Position numbers and translations under genes: made by a program. A stretch of DNA of 64,000 nt from Neisseriaceae bacterium HSC-16F19 (GTDB lineage Bacteria; Pseudomonadota; Gammaproteobacteria; Burkholderiales; Neisseriaceae), in the NCBI RefSeq assembly GCF_024171525.1, contig NZ_JALJZY010000005.1, positions 1-64,000 of the forward strand. The letters run 5' to 3'. The notes beneath the pieces were generated by a model. It was not told the origin of the DNA and did no database searches. It saw nothing but the letters and a program-made list of their open reading frames with translations. Positions 32,667-41,099 of this stretch are shown here, in pieces. Every line of letters starts with the position of its first letter. Positions within the stretch are counted from its first letter, which is position 1.

Positions 32667-33091
32667 TTAGGGGGCTGCGGCCTCACGGGCTTGCGTGACC
32701 TGAATAAAAAACTGTTTGCCGCCGCGGCCGATTTTGAAGGTGTAGCCGTCCGGCGGCAGCAGTCCGGCATTATGCACGGCTTCGCCGTTTTCCGTGACCA
32801 CCCGCAGCAGTATGCGCTCGCCGCGGCTGTTTTCCAGCCAAGCCACACTGGCCGGAAGCGGCGGGTTGCTGCGGCGCATATCATAGGGGGCAATCAGCTG
32901 TACATGGGCGGGGTAGGCGAGGTGGAAGCGGTACAGACGCCCGCTTTTTACGCGCTGCACCGTGCTGGTGTAATCGGCGGGATTTTTCCGCAGGGTGATG
33001 AGTGTGCCGGGGCGTTTTGCTCGGCTGCTGCCGGTGTAGCGTACAGCAGGGCGGCCAAGGCGAGTGTTGCAAAAACGGTTTTGGCTGACAT
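32667..33091 (-). pseudogene. Secreted protein gene split by a frameshift
   Basis: From ATG 33091 the first frame encodes a clear signal peptide (MSAKTVFATLALAALLYATP, cleavage near AAA-EQ). That frame stops within about 25 codons, while the mature domain (GTLITLRKNPADYTSTVQRV, then SGRLYRFHLAYPAHVQLIAP and DGYTFKIGRGGKQFFIQVTQ) continues in another frame to 32667. The frames join at a run of four G (33009-33012, four C on the coding strand); one extra base there would restore a ~140-aa protein. Either a real inactivating mutation or a sequencing error. Family not recognised. Confidence 0.65.
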
Positions 33092-33112
33092 AACAGGCTG
33101 CCTGAAAGATGG

Positions 33113-33499
33113 TTAGGAATGACGGTAACGGCTGATTTCCAGCAGATTACCGTCCGGGTCGCGCAGATAAACCGAATCGATGGCGCCGACGGCGCCGGTG
33201 CGCGGCACGATGCCGCTCAGCGTTTCGATGCCGTGCTGTTGCAGTTCGGCCACAACCTGCGGCAGCGGGGTGTCGGTGAGCAGGCATAAATCGGCACTGC
33301 CGCACACGGGGTGTGCGGCATGGGGCTGGATTTCCGCGCCTTTGGGGTGCAGATTGATTTTTTGCTGTCCGAACAGCAGCGCTTTGCGGCCTTCGCCGAA
33401 GGTGATTTCCCGCATGCCGAGTACGCGGGTGTAAAAGGCGATGCTGCGTTCGATGTCGGCCACGGTAAGGACCAGATGGTCTAGAGCGGTGATGTTCAT
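33113..33499 (-). CDS. VOC-family (glyoxalase/dioxygenase-like) protein
   Basis: A 128-aa single-module VOC protein with two beta-alpha-beta-beta-beta repeats. Metal-site residues are at His in ALDHLVLTVAD, Gln/His in INLHPKGAEIQPHA and the terminal Glu in YLRDPDGNLLEISRY. Family members include glyoxalases, fosfomycin-type resistance proteins and uncharacterised 'virulence' proteins; the substrate cannot be named. GGAG lies before the ATG at 33499; the frame is open further upstream through a hairpin repeat and should not be included. Confidence 0.85.
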   Translation of the reverse strand: MNITALDHLVLTVADIERSIAFYTRVLGMREITFGEGRKALLFGQQKINLHPKGAEIQPHAAHPVCGSADLCLLTDTPLPQVVAELQQHGIETLSGIVPRTGAVGAIDSVYLRDPDGNLLEISRYRHS

Positions 33500-33530
33500 A
33501 AATGCTCCAAGGCTGCCTGAAAGTATAAGC

Positions 33531-33610
33531 CGTAGGTCGGATTCTTGAATCCGACATTGGCTAAGGTTCTGCACATGATTGATGTGTCGGATACAAGTAT
33601 CCGACCTACG
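33531..33610. repeat. GTAGGTCGGAT inverted repeat (copy 3)
   Basis: CGTAGGTCGGATTCTTGAAT and the inverted GGATACAAGTATCCGACCTACG; the arms differ by compensating changes from copies 1 and 2 (TTCTTGAATCC versus TACTTGTATCC), so the small inner stem is kept. Confidence 0.8.
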
Positions 33611-33657
33611 GCTCGATCGTTTTGTGGTTTGGCGGTTTGGGATAGGGTGGCGCGTGG

Positions 33658-34092
33658 GTGCAAGCACCATAGGTATCTACACATTTTAGGCTACCTGAAA
33701 GATTTTGCTTTTTTCGGTTTGAGTACCTAATACTTTAGTCCAAGTATGTTTGCGGCTACAGCCATAATCCGCTGGCGCAGCCGAACGGAGCGCGGTTTTT
33801 CGGGGAGCAAGGGCAAATCTGTTTGAGCAGCGCAGCTGCGAGTTGTTGCCCGCCCGAAAAACCGTGCGCAGTGAGGGAAGTTTGCGCAGCAAACCTGCAA
33901 CCGCGGCCGCCTTTCTTTTGCCTTCTTTTCTTTGGCGGCGCAAAGACAATATCCGCGTGACCGTAGGGAATCCCGTGGGACGGCCACGAAGCGCAAAGTT
34001 AAATTTTGTGTAACTTGAAATATAAGGTGATACCAACTTGTGTTTTCAGGCAGCCTTAATATTTGTGTAGATACCTATGGTGCAAGCACCCA
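33658..34092. repeat. Region flanked by inverted GTGCAAGCACC...TCTACACA repeats
   Basis: GTGCAAGCACCATAGGTATC at the left and its nearly exact inverse (GATACCTATGGTGCAAGCAC) at the right enclose uptake sequences and the 235-bp repeat at 33711. It looks like a composite of nested intergenic repeats. The right flank continues into a GTGGGCATAAATGCCCACCC hairpin before parE. Confidence 0.55.
33711..33945. repeat. 235-bp dispersed repeat, copy 1
   Basis: Nearly identical to 62991-63224 over its whole length (for example GCCGAACGGAG.GCGGTTTTT, GAGCAGCGCAGCTGCGAGTT, TTTCTTTGGCGGCGCAAAG). It contains short frames on the minus strand that exist only because of the repeat and are not credible genes. 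Confidence 0.8.
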
Positions 34093-34161
34093 CCCTACAG
34101 CTTGGCTCATCCATTGTAATCATCGGCATTTTACAGTGGTGGGCATAAATGCCCACCCTAC

Positions 34162-36144
34162 TTAAATATCCACCTCGGCGCGGTCGCCTTCGGCTTCCAT
34201 CCACGCGCGGCGGCTGGCGGCTTCGCCTTTGCCCATCAGTTTGACAAAAATGCCGTGGGTGTCGGCTTGGGCCTCGGCCGGAATCTGCACCTGCAGCAGG
34301 CGGCGGGTGTCCGGGTGCATGGTGGTGTCTTTGAGCTGGTCGGGATTCATCTCGCCCAAGCCTTTGAAACGGCTGATGGCATAGGCGCTTTCTTTCACGC
34401 CCTCTTTGTGCAGGCGCTCCAGAATGGCGTCCAGCTCGCCCGCGTCCAGTGCATAGAGTTTGCGCGCGGGCTTGCTTTTGCCTTGGGCATTAACATCCAC
34501 ACGGAACAGCGGCGGTTGCGCCACATAGATGTGTCCGGCTTCGATAAGCTTGGGAAAGTGCTTGAAAAATAAGGTCAGCAGCAAGACTTGGATGTGGGAG
34601 CCGTCCACATCGGCATCGGAGAGGATGGCGATTTTACCGTAGCGCAGACCGCCCAAATCGGGGCTGTCGGCGGCGCCGTGCGGATCAACGCCGATGGCCA
34701 CGGCAATGTCGTGGATTTCGGCATTGCCGAACAATTGGTCGGGATGCACTTCAAAGCTGTTGAGCACCTTGCCGCGCAGGGGCAGGATGGCTTGGGTGGC
34801 TTTGTCGCGCGCCAGTTTGGCCGAGCCGCCGGCGGAATCGCCTTCCACCAGAAACAGCTCGTTTTCGCGGATGTCTTCGCTCTCGCAATCGGTGAGTTTG
34901 CCCGGCAACACCGCCACACCGCTGCTTTTTTTCTTCTCGATTTTTTTCACCGAGCGCATGCGCGCCTGTGCCTGCTTGATGGCCAGTTCGGCGATTTTCT
35001 TGCCCGCGTCTACGTTTTGGTTGAGCCACAATTCCAAGGGGTCGGTGGCCACGGCGGCCACCAGTTTGAGGGCATCGCGGTTGGTGAGTTTGTCCTTGGT
35101 CTGGCCTTGGAATTGCGGGTCGAGCACGCGTGCGGACAGCACGAAGGCGGTTTTGCCGAACACATCGTCGCTCTGGATTTTCACCCCGCGCGGCAGCAGG
35201 TTGTGGTGGGTAATGAAATTGTTGACGGCGGTAAACACCGCCTGTTTCAAGCCAGCCTCGTGGGTGCCGCCCAGCGGGGTGGGGATGAGGTTGACATAGC
35301 TTTCGTTGGCCACACTGCCGTCTTCCAGCCAGGTGATGGCAAAAGCAGCGCCTTCGCCGCGGCTGAAATCGGCATCGTCATCGGTATTGATATGGCTTTC
35401 GCAGGCGAAAATCGGCACTGCTTCCTGGGCGTTTTCCAAGAGGGTGTCCAAATAGCCGCGCAGGCCGGCGGGGTAATGCCATTCCTGGGTGTGCGGGGTG
35501 TCGCTGCCCTTGGGTGTGCGCGTGAGGCGCACGGTGACGCCGGGCAGCAGCACCGCCTTGGCGCGCAGCAGGCGTTCCAGCTCGCCCAAATGGTAGTTGG
35601 GGCTTTCAAAATAACGCGCATCCGGCCACACGCGCACTTCGGTGCCGCTGTCGCGGGCGGTGCAGCTGCCGGTTTGGCTCAGCGGCTCGGCCACGTCGCC
35701 GCCGGCAAAGGCGATGCGGTGGCGTTTGCCCTCGCGTTTGACCTCGACTTCGAGGCGGGTGGAGAGGGCGTTGGTGACGGATACGCCGACGCCGTGCAGA
35801 CCGCCGGAAAAAGCATAGGCGCCGTCGCCGCTTTTTTTGTTGAATTTGCCGCCGGCGTGCAGCTGGGTGAAGACCAGTTCTACCACCGGCACGCCTTCGG
35901 TGGGATGCAGACCCACGGGAATGCCGCGGCCGTTGTCGGCCACGCTCACCGAGCCGTCTTCATGCAGGGTGACGTGGATGTGGTCGGCAAAACCGCCCAG
36001 CGCTTCGTCGGCGGCATTGTCGATGACTTCCTGAATAATGTGGGTGGGGCTGTCGGTACGGGTGTACATGCCCGGCCGTTCTTTCACCGGCTCCAAGCCT
36101 TTGAGTACGGTAACGCTGGATTCGTTGTAGTGGGATAAACTCAT
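34162..36144 (-). CDS. parE: DNA topoisomerase IV subunit B
   Basis: ATPase and TOPRIM subunit of topoisomerase IV, which decatenates replicated chromosomes. 660 aa. GHKL ATP site: VIDNAADEALGGFADHI, VADNGRGIPVGLHP, GGLHGVGVSVTNALS; TOPRIM: LFLVEGDSAGGSAKLARD and LSDADVDGSHI; C-terminal ISRFKGLGEMNPDQL. The ~660-aa length and absence of the extra GyrB insertion distinguish it from GyrB. Start ATG 36144 (MSLSHYNESSVTVLKGLEPV); a TTG three codons upstream is less likely. Confidence 0.95.
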   Translation of the reverse strand: MSLSHYNESSVTVLKGLEPVKERPGMYTRTDSPTHIIQEVIDNAADEALGGFADHIHVTLHEDGSVSVADNGRGIPVGLHPTEGVPVVELVFTQLHAGGKFNKKSGDGAYAFSGGLHGVGVSVTNALSTRLEVEVKREGKRHRIAFAGGDVAEPLSQTGSCTARDSGTEVRVWPDARYFESPNYHLGELERLLRAKAVLLPGVTVRLTRTPKGSDTPHTQEWHYPAGLRGYLDTLLENAQEAVPIFACESHINTDDDADFSRGEGAAFAITWLEDGSVANESYVNLIPTPLGGTHEAGLKQAVFTAVNNFITHHNLLPRGVKIQSDDVFGKTAFVLSARVLDPQFQGQTKDKLTNRDALKLVAAVATDPLELWLNQNVDAGKKIAELAIKQAQARMRSVKKIEKKKSSGVAVLPGKLTDCESEDIRENELFLVEGDSAGGSAKLARDKATQAILPLRGKVLNSFEVHPDQLFGNAEIHDIAVAIGVDPHGAADSPDLGGLRYGKIAILSDADVDGSHIQVLLLTLFFKHFPKLIEAGHIYVAQPPLFRVDVNAQGKSKPARKLYALDAGELDAILERLHKEGVKESAYAISRFKGLGEMNPDQLKDTTMHPDTRRLLQVQIPAEAQADTHGIFVKLMGKGEAASRRAWMEAEGDRAEVDI

Positions 36145-36162
36145 ATTATGCAATCGCTAAAA

Positions 36163-36200
36163 AGGCTGCCTGAAAGGGCGGTGTGCGCTTTCAGGCAGCC
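36163..36200 (-). terminator. Uptake-sequence hairpin between the hypothetical gene and parE
   Basis: AGGCTGCCTGAAAGGGCG and an inverted CTTTCAGGCAGCC with a short loop; on the minus strand it follows the hypothetical gene and precedes parE. The downstream T run (TTTTTAGCG) fits termination on the minus strand. Confidence 0.6.
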
Positions 36201-36236
36201 GGTATTGTACAACAGGGCTGCTGTTGCTTGGAATGT

Positions 36237-36704
36237 TCAGGATTTCACTTTCAGTTTCACCTTGTCGCCGCCGATGCGCAGCGGCGGCAGTTGCCATTGT
36301 GCCAGCAGTTGGTTGACGGCTTTGAGTTTGCGCGCGCGCACCGGTTGGCCGATCATCACTGGGGCATTGAGGGCAAAGCGGCGGGTGGTGATGAGAAAAT
36401 TCACCACTTCGTCGATGTCGAGCGTGCCGTCGGGATGCAGGCGGATTTCGGTGGCGCTGGTGAGCCAGCCGCGGCCTTTGCGGTACACAGGCTGTTTGTC
36501 CACCAGGCTGGGTTGCAGGCGGTAACCGTGCTCGGCGCCCCAGCGGGCGAGTTCGGCTTCTTTTTCGGCCAGTGTATCCGGCGGCAGTTGGATGCGCGCA
36601 TGCGGATATTGCGCCTGGGCTTTGCCGGCCATCCAGCCCAGCAGGGCGAGGCCGCCCAAGCCGCCGATCAGGCCGCCGAGCGTTGTTGCAATCATGAGTT
36701 CCAT
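36237..36704 (-). CDS. Hypothetical protein with one membrane anchor
   Basis: A 155-aa protein with an N-terminal Gly-rich membrane helix (IATTLGGLIGGLGGLALLGW) and a cytoplasmic or periplasmic basic domain (EAELARWGAEHGYRLQPSLV, FLITTRRFALNAPVMIGQPV). GGAG lies 6 bases before ATG 36704. It overlaps no gene but starts 1 base before the M61 peptidase gene ends, so the two are coupled. Function unknown. Confidence 0.75.
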   Translation of the reverse strand: MELMIATTLGGLIGGLGGLALLGWMAGKAQAQYPHARIQLPPDTLAEKEAELARWGAEHGYRLQPSLVDKQPVYRKGRGWLTSATEIRLHPDGTLDIDEVVNFLITTRRFALNAPVMIGQPVRARKLKAVNQLLAQWQLPPLRIGGDKVKLKVKS

Positions 36705-36705
36705 T

Positions 36706-38463
36706 TCAATCTCCAAGTGTGAGCCACGCAGTGGCGGCTTCGGGGTTGTGGCAATAGAGCAGGGCGGTTTGGGCGGCGGCGGCTTGGGCGGTGATCTCGG
36801 TGTGTTTCAGGCAGCCGTGGCGGAAATAATGCAGGGTCAGGGTATCGCCGGGGCGCACCCGTTGCCAGGCAGTGGCGAAATCGGTGCAGGCCAGATAATC
36901 GAGGGCAATGATTTCGTCACCGGCGCACAAGCCGGCGGCTTCGGCGCTGCCGTCGTTAAAGACATGGCTCAGGCGGATGCCGGCGGCGGTTTTGCTGAAG
37001 CGGGCGCCGAAATCGGCACTGTCGGCGGCAGCCGCAGGCAGTTCGTTCACTACATCGCCGCCATGGCTGCGCGGCAGCGGCTGCCATGAGAGGGTGATGC
37101 CCCAATCGTGCAGGGTTTCTGCCAGCGGCAAATCGGCAGTGCTGTACAGGGCTGCCTGAAAAAAGTCGCGCAAATCCAAACCGGTGATTTCCTCGGCGCG
37201 CTGCTGCCATGCGCCCTCCGGCAATGGAGTGCCGTGGTTGAGAAAGTCTTGGTACAAAGCCCGCATCACCGTGTCGAGGCTGTGGCGGCCCTGGGTGTGG
37301 CGGCGGATATGGCCGTCCAGGCACAGGGCGGCCAGTGCGCCTTTTTGGTAATAGCTGACCACGGCATTGGGCGTGTTTTCATTGGGCTTGTAATACTTGC
37401 TCCAGGCATTGAAGCTGGATTGGGCCAGCGTTTGGCGCAGACGACCGTGCCCTTGCTGTACGCGGGTGAGGTTTTGCGCCAGCAGGCGCAAATATTGTGG
37501 CGGGCTGATGACGCCGCTGCGCACCAGAAACAAATCGTCGTAATAAGAAGTAATGCCTTCAAATGCCCACAGCTGCTCGCTGTAAGCCTCGCTGTTGAGA
37601 TCACTCTCGGCAAAAGCCTGCGGAATAATCGATTTCACATTCCAAGAATGAAAATACTCGTGGCTGAACAAGCCCAAAAGGGCGATATAGTCGTCGTGGG
37701 CGGGGGTATTCGGCCGCGGCAGGCTGTGGCGGTCGGCCAAGAGGGCGGTGGAACTCTTGTGTTCCAGGCCGCCGTAAATCTGGTCGCCGACGTGCAGCAG
37801 AAACAGATAACGTTTAAACGGTGCCGGGCGCGGGAAAAACGCCAGTTGCGCGGCACAAATGCGCTGAATATCGGATTGCAGTTGACCGGCGTCAAAGTGT
37901 GTATGGAAGCCGCTGAGTATAATTTCATGCTGGATTCCCCCGGCCTCGAAGGGCAGGCGGGTCAAGACGCCCATTTCGCAGGGGTGGTCGATGAGGTCGC
38001 GGTAATTGGCTGCCTGAAAACCGTCGCCGTCCTCCGCCGGGGGCAGGGAAGTGACCAAGTCCCAATGTTCGGGCACATCGATGCGCACGCGGCAGGCTTC
38101 GTCTTGGCGCTGGTTGTGGCGCAAAAATACGCAGGCGCCGTCGAAAAAGCCGCGTTCTTCGGTGAGCCAGCTGCCGCGCACGGACAAATCGAAACCGTAA
38201 ATCAGGCAGTCAATCTGCCAGTGGCCTGCGCGGCCGTCGGTGCGCCAGGTGTTCTTGTCGCATTGCTGCAAAACGGCGGCTTGGCCGTCGCAACCGGCCT
38301 CAATCTGCACAATGTGGCGGGCAAATTCGCGGATCATATAACTGCCCGGCACCCAGTTGGGCAGGCTGAAACTGGTTTCGGCGGGGTGCTCCTGATGAAA
38401 AGACAGGCGCACATGCCACAGATGTTGTTGCAGTGAGTGCGCGCGGATGTGGTAATGCAGCAT
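36706..38463 (-). CDS. M61-family (glycyl aminopeptidase-like) metallopeptidase with PDZ domain
   Basis: 585 aa. An N-terminal beta domain (SFSLPNWVPGSYMIREFARH) is followed by the gluzincin zinc site HEYFHSWN and its downstream glutamate in AFEGITSYYDDLFL; a C-terminal PDZ domain has GAEAAGLCAGDEI-like sequence (SAEAAGLCAGDEIIALDY). There is no signal peptide, so it is probably cytoplasmic. Start taken at ATG 38463 (MLHYHIRAHS); an in-frame start about 13 codons upstream is possible. The natural substrate is unknown. Confidence 0.9.
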   Translation of the reverse strand: MLHYHIRAHSLQQHLWHVRLSFHQEHPAETSFSLPNWVPGSYMIREFARHIVQIEAGCDGQAAVLQQCDKNTWRTDGRAGHWQIDCLIYGFDLSVRGSWLTEERGFFDGACVFLRHNQRQDEACRVRIDVPEHWDLVTSLPPAEDGDGFQAANYRDLIDHPCEMGVLTRLPFEAGGIQHEIILSGFHTHFDAGQLQSDIQRICAAQLAFFPRPAPFKRYLFLLHVGDQIYGGLEHKSSTALLADRHSLPRPNTPAHDDYIALLGLFSHEYFHSWNVKSIIPQAFAESDLNSEAYSEQLWAFEGITSYYDDLFLVRSGVISPPQYLRLLAQNLTRVQQGHGRLRQTLAQSSFNAWSKYYKPNENTPNAVVSYYQKGALAALCLDGHIRRHTQGRHSLDTVMRALYQDFLNHGTPLPEGAWQQRAEEITGLDLRDFFQAALYSTADLPLAETLHDWGITLSWQPLPRSHGGDVVNELPAAAADSADFGARFSKTAAGIRLSHVFNDGSAEAAGLCAGDEIIALDYLACTDFATAWQRVRPGDTLTLHYFRHGCLKHTEITAQAAAAQTALLYCHNPEAATAWLTLGD

Positions 38464-38769
38464 ATAAGGTGTCCGGTGGGTTTGCGGTGAAAGAAAGTGC
38501 ATCAAAAATCATGCGTTGCAGCAAACTATACCTTGCCAAAAATGCTTTCGGCAACGGCAGATGCGTGTAAAAAACACCGCATGTTAAGCTTTTGTGTGGT
38601 TCATAAAGGAAATTTGCATTAAAATACGCCGATTTAATGGGCATGCTGGGGTCAGACCCTGTGCAGCGCCCGAAACGGACAAAAATTGCGCCGCCTCAGG
38701 CAGCGATATGCAAATTTTTGTAAGTTGATGTTTAGAATAATTTGAAGCCATTTTGAATGGAGAGTTGTC
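38464..38769. other. Promoter region of the cbb3 oxidase operon
   Basis: A 306-base divergent spacer between the M61 gene and ccoN. It holds an AT-rich tract just upstream of ccoN (about 38708-38755) and a half-match to an FNR box (TTGATGTTTAGAAT) that I do not consider convincing. No gene or repeat seen. Confidence 0.5.
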
Positions 38770-40203
38770 ATGGAAACGCAAACTTATAACTACAAGGTGG
38801 TACGGCAATTTGCCGTCATGACCGTAGTTTGGGGGATTGTGGGCATGCTGGTGGGCGTCATCGTCGCTGCGCAACTGCGCTGGCCGGCTTTGAACCTGTC
38901 GGAAATCGGCCCGTGGTTCCACTTCGGCCGCCTGCGCCAGCTGCATACCAATGCGGTGATTTTCGCCTTTGGCGGCTGCGGCTTGTTCGCCACGTCTTAC
39001 TACATCGTGCAGCGCACCTGTAATGTGCGCCTGATCAGTGACAAGCTGGCTGCGTTTACCTTCTGGGGCTGGCAGGCCGTCATCGTGCTGGCCATCATTA
39101 CTTTCCCCTTGGGTATGACCCAGGGCAAGGAATACGCCGAACTGATTTGGCCGATTGACGTTTTGATTACCATCGTATGGGTGGCCTACGCCATCGTCTT
39201 CTTCGGTACGGTGGCCAAGCGCAAGATGAAGCACATCTATGTGGCCAACTGGTTCTTCGGCGCCTACATCCTTGCCGTGGCTCTGTTGCACATCGTCAAC
39301 AGCCTGGCGGTTCCGGCCAGTCTTACCGTTTCCTATCCGATTTATTCCGGTGCCATCGATGCCATGGTGCAATGGTGGTACGGCCATAATGCGGTGGGCT
39401 TCTTCCTGACTGCGGCCTTCCTGGGCATGATGTACTACTTCGTACCCAAACAGGCCGGCCGTCCGGTCTATTCTTACCGCCTCTCCGTGGTTCACTTCTG
39501 GGGCTTGATTTTCACCTATATGTGGGCCGGCCCGCACCACCTGCACTACACCGCCCTGCCGGACTGGACCCAGTCTGTGGGCATGGTGTTCTCGCTGATT
39601 CTGTTCGCACCCTCTTGGGGCGGTATGATCAACGGTATCATGACGCTTTCCGGTGCATGGCACAAACTGCGCACCGACCCGATTTTGAAATTCCTGGTGG
39701 TGTCTCTCTCCTTCTACGGTATGTCTACCTTTGAAGGCCCGATGATGTCCATCAAAACCGTAAACGCCTTGAGCCACTACACCGACTGGACCGTGGGCCA
39801 CGTACACTCCGGCGCCTTGGGTTGGGTGGGTTTTGTCACCATCGGCTCGCTCTACTATCTGTTCCCGCGCCTGTTTGGCCGCAGTGAAATGTACTCCACC
39901 AAGCTCATCGAAGCCCACTTCTGGATCGGTACCATCGGCATCGTGTTGTACATCGCTGCCTTGTGGATTGCCGGTGTGATGCAGGGTCTGATGTGGAGCC
40001 AACTCAATGCAGACGGTACTTTGACTTACTCTTTTGTCGAGTCGGTTAAAGACAGCATGATCTTCTACTTCATCCGCTTCCTGGGTGGCGCGCTGTATCT
40101 GTCCGGCATGGTGATCATGGCCTACAACGTATACCGTACCATGGCCATGGGCAAACCGGTGGATGCCGAAATTCCGGCCCTGCCGCAAACACAACACCAC
40201 TAA
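38770..40203 (+). CDS. ccoN: cbb3-type cytochrome c oxidase subunit I
   Basis: Catalytic haem b/b3-CuB subunit of the high-affinity oxidase in the inner membrane, 477 aa with about 12 membrane helices. Haem and copper ligands appear in LHTNAVIFAFGGCG, QWWYGHNAVGFFL, YMWAGPHHLHYTALPDW and GHVHSGALGWVG. GGAGA lies before the ATG. First gene of ccoNOQP, supporting microaerobic respiration. Confidence 0.97.
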   Translation: METQTYNYKVVRQFAVMTVVWGIVGMLVGVIVAAQLRWPALNLSEIGPWFHFGRLRQLHTNAVIFAFGGCGLFATSYYIVQRTCNVRLISDKLAAFTFWGWQAVIVLAIITFPLGMTQGKEYAELIWPIDVLITIVWVAYAIVFFGTVAKRKMKHIYVANWFFGAYILAVALLHIVNSLAVPASLTVSYPIYSGAIDAMVQWWYGHNAVGFFLTAAFLGMMYYFVPKQAGRPVYSYRLSVVHFWGLIFTYMWAGPHHLHYTALPDWTQSVGMVFSLILFAPSWGGMINGIMTLSGAWHKLRTDPILKFLVVSLSFYGMSTFEGPMMSIKTVNALSHYTDWTVGHVHSGALGWVGFVTIGSLYYLFPRLFGRSEMYSTKLIEAHFWIGTIGIVLYIAALWIAGVMQGLMWSQLNADGTLTYSFVESVKDSMIFYFIRFLGGALYLSGMVIMAYNVYRTMAMGKPVDAEIPALPQTQHH

Positions 40204-40228
40204 TACCATTACAAGAAAGACCGAAGAT

Positions 40229-40831
40229 ATGAGTCTGCAAAAACTCGTTGAAGAAAAAGTCGGCTACCTGATTGTGTTTACCTTTTTGGTGATCAGTGTC
40301 GGTTTGCTGATTGAGATCGTGCCGCTGTTCGGACAAAAATCGGTAACCCAGCCTATAGAAGGCGTGAAACCGTATACGGCGGTGCAACTGGCCGGACGCG
40401 ACATCTACATCCGTGAAGGCTGCTACAACTGCCACTCGCAAATGATCCGCCCTTTCCGTGCCGAAACCGAGCGTTACGGTCCCTACTCCGTGGGTGGCGA
40501 GTCCGTATACGACCACCCCTTCCAATGGGGTTCCAAGCGTACCGGTCCTGACCTGGCGCGCGTGGGCGGCCGTTACTCCGACCAATGGCACCACGACCAC
40601 CTGATTGATCCGCGCAGCGTGGTACCCGAATCCAATATGCCCGCATTCCCGTGGCTGGCGCGCAACCGTGTAGACGGCCCGACCATCCAGAAACACATGC
40701 GTGCCCTGCGTACCGTCGGCGTACCCTACACCGATGACGAGATTGCCGCCGCTGCGCAAGAAGTAGACGGCAAGTCCGAACTGGAGGTATTGATTGCCTA
40801 CCTGCAGGGCTTGGGTTTGGCGCGTAAATAA
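40229..40831 (+). CDS. ccoO: cbb3-type cytochrome c oxidase subunit II (monohaem)
   Basis: 200 aa: N-terminal anchor (YLIVFTFLVISVGLLIEIVP) then a periplasmic domain with a single haem c site CYNCH at about residues 68-72, QMIRPFRAETERYGPYSVG and the distal Met in ESNMPAFPWLA. Passes electrons from CcoP to CcoN. Start ATG 40229 (MSLQKLVEEKVG), 25 bases after ccoN. Confidence 0.96.
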   Translation: MSLQKLVEEKVGYLIVFTFLVISVGLLIEIVPLFGQKSVTQPIEGVKPYTAVQLAGRDIYIREGCYNCHSQMIRPFRAETERYGPYSVGGESVYDHPFQWGSKRTGPDLARVGGRYSDQWHHDHLIDPRSVVPESNMPAFPWLARNRVDGPTIQKHMRALRTVGVPYTDDEIAAAAQEVDGKSELEVLIAYLQGLGLARK

Positions 40832-40843
40832 AAGAAGACAGTC

Positions 40844-41035
40844 ATGGACGGTTTGAATCTGGCGCGTATCCTGCACACGGTATTGAGCGTATTGTTTTTC
40901 CTGGGTGTGGCCTATTATGCCTACAGCCGCAAAACCAAGCGCTCCTACCGCGATTACGCCCAAAGCGTGATCGACGACCCGGATACGCCCGCCAGTGATG
41001 ATGGCAAGACCGAAAACAAGGATGAAAGCCGGTAA
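40844..41035 (+). CDS. ccoQ: cbb3-type oxidase small subunit CcoQ
   Basis: 63 aa with one membrane helix (ILHTVLSVLFFLGVAYYAYS) followed by a basic stop-transfer KTKRSYRDY and an acidic tail. Position and form are those of CcoQ, which stabilises the complex. AAGAAG lies 6 bases before the ATG. The sequence is poorly conserved, so the identity rests largely on context. Confidence 0.9.
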   Translation: MDGLNLARILHTVLSVLFFLGVAYYAYSRKTKRSYRDYAQSVIDDPDTPASDDGKTENKDESR

Positions 41036-41099
41036 ATACCCAGCCTTGTGCTGATGTTTGCAGGCAGCCAAAAAAGCCACCGCGACCACGGAGCAATTT

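Noticed and set aside
33009..33012. Phase-variable homopolymer
   Set aside because: Four G is too short for typical slipped-strand phase variation; reported only as a frameshift.
33686..34036. Minus-strand 116-codon frame in the spacer
   Set aside because: It lies in the 235-bp dispersed repeat and recurs at 63016-63306; basic, motif-free product.
34588..36138. 516-codon open frame antisense to parE
   Set aside because: ParE on the other strand has all family motifs; the antisense product is His/Gly/Ala-rich with no recognisable domain.
38724..38742. FNR box before ccoN
   Set aside because: TTGATGTTTAGAAT keeps only one half-site; the right arm does not match ATCAA, so I do not call it.
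38584..40209. 541-codon open frame antisense to ccoN
   Set aside because: CcoN is unambiguous; the reverse frame is a shadow.
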